Positions 30,715 through 33,157 of a stretch of DNA of 33,157 nucleotides are shown one piece after another. Origin of the DNA: Eubacteriales bacterium (lineage in GTDB: Bacteria; Bacillota; Clostridia; Lachnospirales; Lachnospiraceae); assembly GCA_030524715.1 (NCBI GenBank), contig JAUNGB010000037.1:13053-46209 (forward strand), written 5' to 3'. The notes beneath the pieces were generated by a model that did not search any database, was not told where the DNA came from, and worked only from the letters and a program-made list of their open reading frames with translations. The translations under genes and the position numbers were made by a program. The first letter of the stretch is position 1. Every line of letters begins with the position of its first letter.

Positions 30715-31182
30715 TTACCGGAATTTCTCTAATCTCAATAGTCCCTCTGAATCAGGTTCTTTTATTCCATTTTTATAATCATATCCCATTTTTCTGTAAA
30801 ATGGTGTCCCTGTAATTGACGCAGGTATCTCAATTCTTTTTGCTCTTAAAAAATATTCATCCTGTTCAAGAGTTTGAATAATTTTCCTTCCAATTCCCTT
30901 TCCTTGATATTCAGGCAAAACAAAAATAGTAAACAGACTGCACTCGTCTTCCTTATCCCAATATGGACCGATTGCTCCGCATCCGATAATTTTATCGTTA
31001 TCACATACAACATAAAAATGTGTCCACCCTGCCCGTTCCAATATATTTTTAGGCTGCAGCACTTTTATATCATTTTCAATATAATCTGAAGAATAATCTT
31101 TTATATTGGTTGTCCTGAGAGTTGTTGCAATTAATGCAGAAACTTCTTCCGCGTCTTTATTTTGAAATTTCCGTATGTTCAT
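30715..31182 (-). CDS. GNAT-family N-acetyltransferase
   Basis: A 155-residue GNAT protein. The acetyl-CoA-binding motif A is EYQGKGIGRKII (about 92-103), preceded by beta-strand LFTIFVLP, and PASITGTPFYRKMGYDYKNG near the C-terminus is the usual B motif. The ATG has GGAGGAGG upstream. Base composition is more AT-rich than the region left of 30.6 kb. The substrate is unknown. Confidence 0.88.
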   Translation of the reverse strand: MNIRKFQNKDAEEVSALIATTLRTTNIKDYSSDYIENDIKVLQPKNILERAGWTHFYVVCDNDKIIGCGAIGPYWDKEDECSLFTIFVLPEYQGKGIGRKIIQTLEQDEYFLRAKRIEIPASITGTPFYRKMGYDYKNGIKEPDSEGLLRLEKFR

Positions 31183-31291
31183 AAAATGTCCTCCTCCATA
31201 ACTACTGGTTTCGTTCCTTTGCTTCTTTGAAGCCTCTCGGCTTATTTTAATTATACAGACAGATTCTCATCTCCCCAGGATTTCATATATA

Positions 31292-31321
31292 TTTTGGGGG
31301 ATTCAGTTCTAAAATCTGGAA
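31292..31321. repeat. 30-bp direct repeat, left copy
   Basis: TTTTGGGGGATTCAGTTCTA then AAATCTGGAA; the copy at 31870-31899 differs at one base. It lies just past the stop of the second GNAT gene. Confidence 0.9.
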
Positions 31322-31327
31322 TTTGTA

Positions 31328-31840
31328 TCATTCTATGCCAAACTCTTTGGCGTATTCTATCACACCATTCACTTCCCGAAAGTTTTCATCTATTTTATAA
31401 GCCATAAAATTTACCCTTGATACCTCAAAAGGCGGCAGTATTCCCAAAATATCCGCTGGTACATAACCTACTCTTGGATAATATTTTTCGCTTCCTAACA
31501 CAACTGAATATCCATACCCTAACCCTTGTGCAATTCTATGCCCTTCTTTTATCAAAGCAGTTCCAATCCCTTTTCTCTGATATTCCGGCAGAACAGATAA
31601 CGGTGCTAAAGCTAAAACAACATTCTCTCCCACCCTCGCTTTTGTAAACATAATATGTCCTATAACTTTTTCATTTTCTTCGGCTACCAGGGACAATTCC
31701 GGAATATATGCCGTACCTTTCCTTAATGCATTTACCAAGTCCTGCTCGTTTCCATCTGCATGTTCTGCACTGTCAAAAGCATCCCTTACAACCGCATAAA
31801 TTGCTTTATAATCTTTTGGTTTCTCTTTTCTTATATTCAT
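31328..31840 (-). CDS. GNAT-family N-acetyltransferase (YhbS-like)
   Basis: A 170-residue GNAT protein of the YhbS/COG3153 type: N-terminal MNIRKEKPKDYKAIYAVVRDAF, GHIMFTKARVG (about 60-70), LAPLSVLPEYQRKGIGTALI (about 78-97, motif A), and VVLGSEKYYPRVGYVPA (about 113-129). The ATG has GAGG eight bases upstream. It is enclosed by two nearly identical 30-bp direct repeats, so gene plus one repeat forms a 578-bp unit. Substrate unknown. Confidence 0.88.
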   Translation of the reverse strand: MNIRKEKPKDYKAIYAVVRDAFDSAEHADGNEQDLVNALRKGTAYIPELSLVAEENEKVIGHIMFTKARVGENVVLALAPLSVLPEYQRKGIGTALIKEGHRIAQGLGYGYSVVLGSEKYYPRVGYVPADILGILPPFEVSRVNFMAYKIDENFREVNGVIEYAKEFGIE

Positions 31841-31869
31841 AACGCAGACCTCATCAAACTTCCTTTACT

Positions 31870-31899
31870 TTTTGGGGGATTCAGTTCTAAAAGCTGGAA
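31870..31899. repeat. 30-bp direct repeat, right copy
   Basis: Identical to 31292-31321 at 29 of 30 positions. It lies between the GNAT start and the TIGR04076 stop at 31904. Confidence 0.9.
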
Positions 31900-31903
31900 G
31901 TCA

Positions 31904-32323
31904 TCAGTCATCAATGTCTATTCTTTCAATTTTAAAAATAACCGGCCTGGTACCATCATTGCAGCAGGCAATCATGACTTTATCATCATTTGTCCATCCA
32001 TGCATAATCGCCCCGCCTTGAAGCGCGGAATAAATATATCTGCTAATTGCATCCCATGCCTCTGAACAGAAAGGGACACCATCTTCACCACAATGCATTG
32101 TACCAGGGGAAAGCAATACCCCTTCATCTGGTTTCCCGCTTTTTATCAGTGTTCCTGCTCCCATATGCCAATAATCATCCCGTTTATCATTACGGTAAAA
32201 CATAAATTCATCACCGACATTGTAGCAGGGACATTTACCGCTGTCCGGTACAGCGCAATACTGCTCTTGCAATTCAGGAAATAACTTCTTGTCCAAAACT
32301 GTAACCTTTACCCTATGTTCCAT
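31904..32323 (-). CDS. TIGR04076 family protein
   Basis: A 139-residue cysteine-containing protein matching the TIGR04076 pattern: N-terminal VKVTVLDKKLFPELQEQYC, then CPCYNVGDEFMFY (about 31-43), MHCGEDGVPFCSEAWDAISRYIYSALQGG (about 76-104) and a C-terminal DGTRPVIFKIERID. Conserved cysteines suggest a metal or redox role. The start has AAGGAGA eight bases upstream. Function is unknown in the literature I know. Confidence 0.85.
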   Translation of the reverse strand: MEHRVKVTVLDKKLFPELQEQYCAVPDSGKCPCYNVGDEFMFYRNDKRDDYWHMGAGTLIKSGKPDEGVLLSPGTMHCGEDGVPFCSEAWDAISRYIYSALQGGAIMHGWTNDDKVMIACCNDGTRPVIFKIERIDIDD

Positions 32324-32418
32324 AACGTGTCTCTCCTTACAACTTTCAATTTGTCTCTTTCATTATAGCGGACATACCATCCTAAGTCATCTATTATTTT
32401 ATCTAAAATTCCTGTGAA

Positions 32419-32458
32419 CCCTGTGGGAATTGAAAAAGCCCTGTGGGAATTGAAAAAA
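32419..32458. repeat. 20-bp tandem duplication upstream of a promoter
   Basis: CCCTGTGGGAATTGAAAAAG at 32419-32438 is repeated at 32439-32458 with only the last base changed. It ends 5 bp before the -35 box of the promoter at 32463-32491. Confidence 0.9.
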
Positions 32459-32462
32459 CCTG

Positions 32463-32491
32463 TTGACTTTTTCATAAGATTGTGCTATAAG
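32463..32491 (+). promoter_or_regulatory. Promoter of the terminal membrane-protein gene
   Basis: TTGACT (32463-32468), a 17-bp spacer and TATAAG (32486-32491). A small inverted repeat, ACAGTTA (32493-32499) and TAACTGT (32508-32514), spans the expected start of transcription and could be an operator. Confidence 0.65.
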
Positions 32492-32582
32492 TACAGTTAG
32501 TTTTGAATAACTGTTTTTATATAAAATCCTGAAGCGTTCATTTGCAGATGAGACATTTATGGAAAATTTGATGAGGATACAA

Positions 32583-33101
32583 ATGCTTACATTATTATTA
32601 CAAATTGCGTTGTACTGTCTTTTGTTTATTCTTCCAGTAAAATGCGCAGCAAGAAACAATGGTCTCAATTGTCTCTATTTTTATCCGAAAGAATATATAG
32701 ACGAAGCATGTAAACGGGGAATCGCAAATAAAGAAGTCATAATGAAAAAAGGGAAACGCTTTATGATCCCCTTTTGTATTGCCTTAGTTATCGCTTTGAT
32801 TATGATTATTTCTATTTGGAATCATGTTACAGATTTTAAAACCGCATATATGCAAGCATATCTTTTTCTTGTCGTTGTGAATTGGTTTGACGGTATTGTT
32901 CTCGACAGGCTGTGGGTAGGTCACAGCAAGATTTGGATTATTGAAGGCATGGAGGATGTCCCTTATATTAAATCCTGGAAAAATGTCATAACAAAGCGGG
33001 GAATTGCTACCATTCTATATCTGGCCGTTGCACTTGTGATAGCGGGTATTGTGGTGTTAGTTGGAAGGTTCCCTCATTTTCGTAACCTTGTTCCCGAATA
33101 A
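32583..33101 (+). CDS. Small membrane protein of unknown function
   Basis: A 172-residue protein with about four transmembrane helices: near residues 2-22, 62-82, 95-112 and 145-168. A conserved-looking soluble stretch between the third and fourth helix reads WFDGIVLDRLWVGHSKIW followed by IEGMEDVPYIKSW. I do not recognise the family with confidence. The start chosen has GAGG six bases upstream; an in-frame ATG at 32559 lacks a ribosome site. A clear promoter and possible operator lie upstream. The gene is AT-rich, like the rest of the 30.7-33.1 kb tail. Confidence 0.75.
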   Translation: MLTLLLQIALYCLLFILPVKCAARNNGLNCLYFYPKEYIDEACKRGIANKEVIMKKGKRFMIPFCIALVIALIMIISIWNHVTDFKTAYMQAYLFLVVVNWFDGIVLDRLWVGHSKIWIIEGMEDVPYIKSWKNVITKRGIATILYLAVALVIAGIVVLVGRFPHFRNLVPE

Positions 33102-33157
33102 ACTGTAAGCGGAAAATAATCGGCGTCTATAAAAGGAGCGCTACCTGTGATATCATA

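Overview
The window looks like a chromosomal segment of a low- to mid-GC Gram-positive anaerobe of the Clostridia, most likely Lachnospiraceae. This rests on strong AGGAGG-type ribosome sites, frequent TTG starts, a mannitol-type PTS with a PRD regulator, a domain-swapped GH3 beta-glucosidase, tandem CmpB-type membrane domains, DUF6320 and TIGR04076 proteins, and many intergenic hairpin repeats. Family assignments come from reading motifs; no database search was run. No tRNA, rRNA, CRISPR array, transposase or phage gene was seen.

Layout. (1) 71-7129, minus strand: a PTS locus with two paralogous mannitol-type EIICB permeases, a PRD-type MtlR-like activator, a separate EIIA and a PfkB sugar-phosphate kinase. 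Two promoters (before mtlA and before mtlF) carry the same inverted-repeat site at the same distance upstream of the -35 box, which I read as the activator's operators. (2) 7383-10015: divergent mntP (Mn efflux) and an AGCS amino-acid/sodium symporter. mntP has a long leader with a promoter, a candidate Mn-sensing RNA and an intrinsic terminator. (3) 10220-14837, minus: aspartate kinase, a DUF2325 protein with a palindromic operator on its transcription start, the tRNA methyltransferase TrmO and a membrane GGDEF protein that overlaps the trmO region. (4) 14953-24331, minus: a glycogen/starch debranching enzyme, a condensation-like acyltransferase fused to a membrane domain (DUF6320), an esterase, a PPOX flavoprotein, a cupin, a DUF445 protein and a GH3 enzyme with reversed domain order. 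(5) 24888-27177, plus: a duplicated CmpB-type membrane protein and an M19 dipeptidase. (6) 27305-30537, minus: ftsH with a small overlapping coiled-coil/zinc-ribbon gene, then an AraC/GyrI-type regulator. (7) 30715-33101: an AT-richer accessory tail with two GNAT acetyltransferases, a TIGR04076 protein and a small membrane protein.

Carbohydrate use is the main theme: PTS uptake and phosphorylation, glucan debranching and beta-glucoside cleavage. The intergenic spaces hold several short, hairpin-forming repeat families in two to three copies each within 33 kb. No single dramatic new system is evident. The most informative signals are the paired MtlR-like operators, the mntP leader RNA, the DUF2325 operator, the DUF6320/esterase pair and the repeat families.
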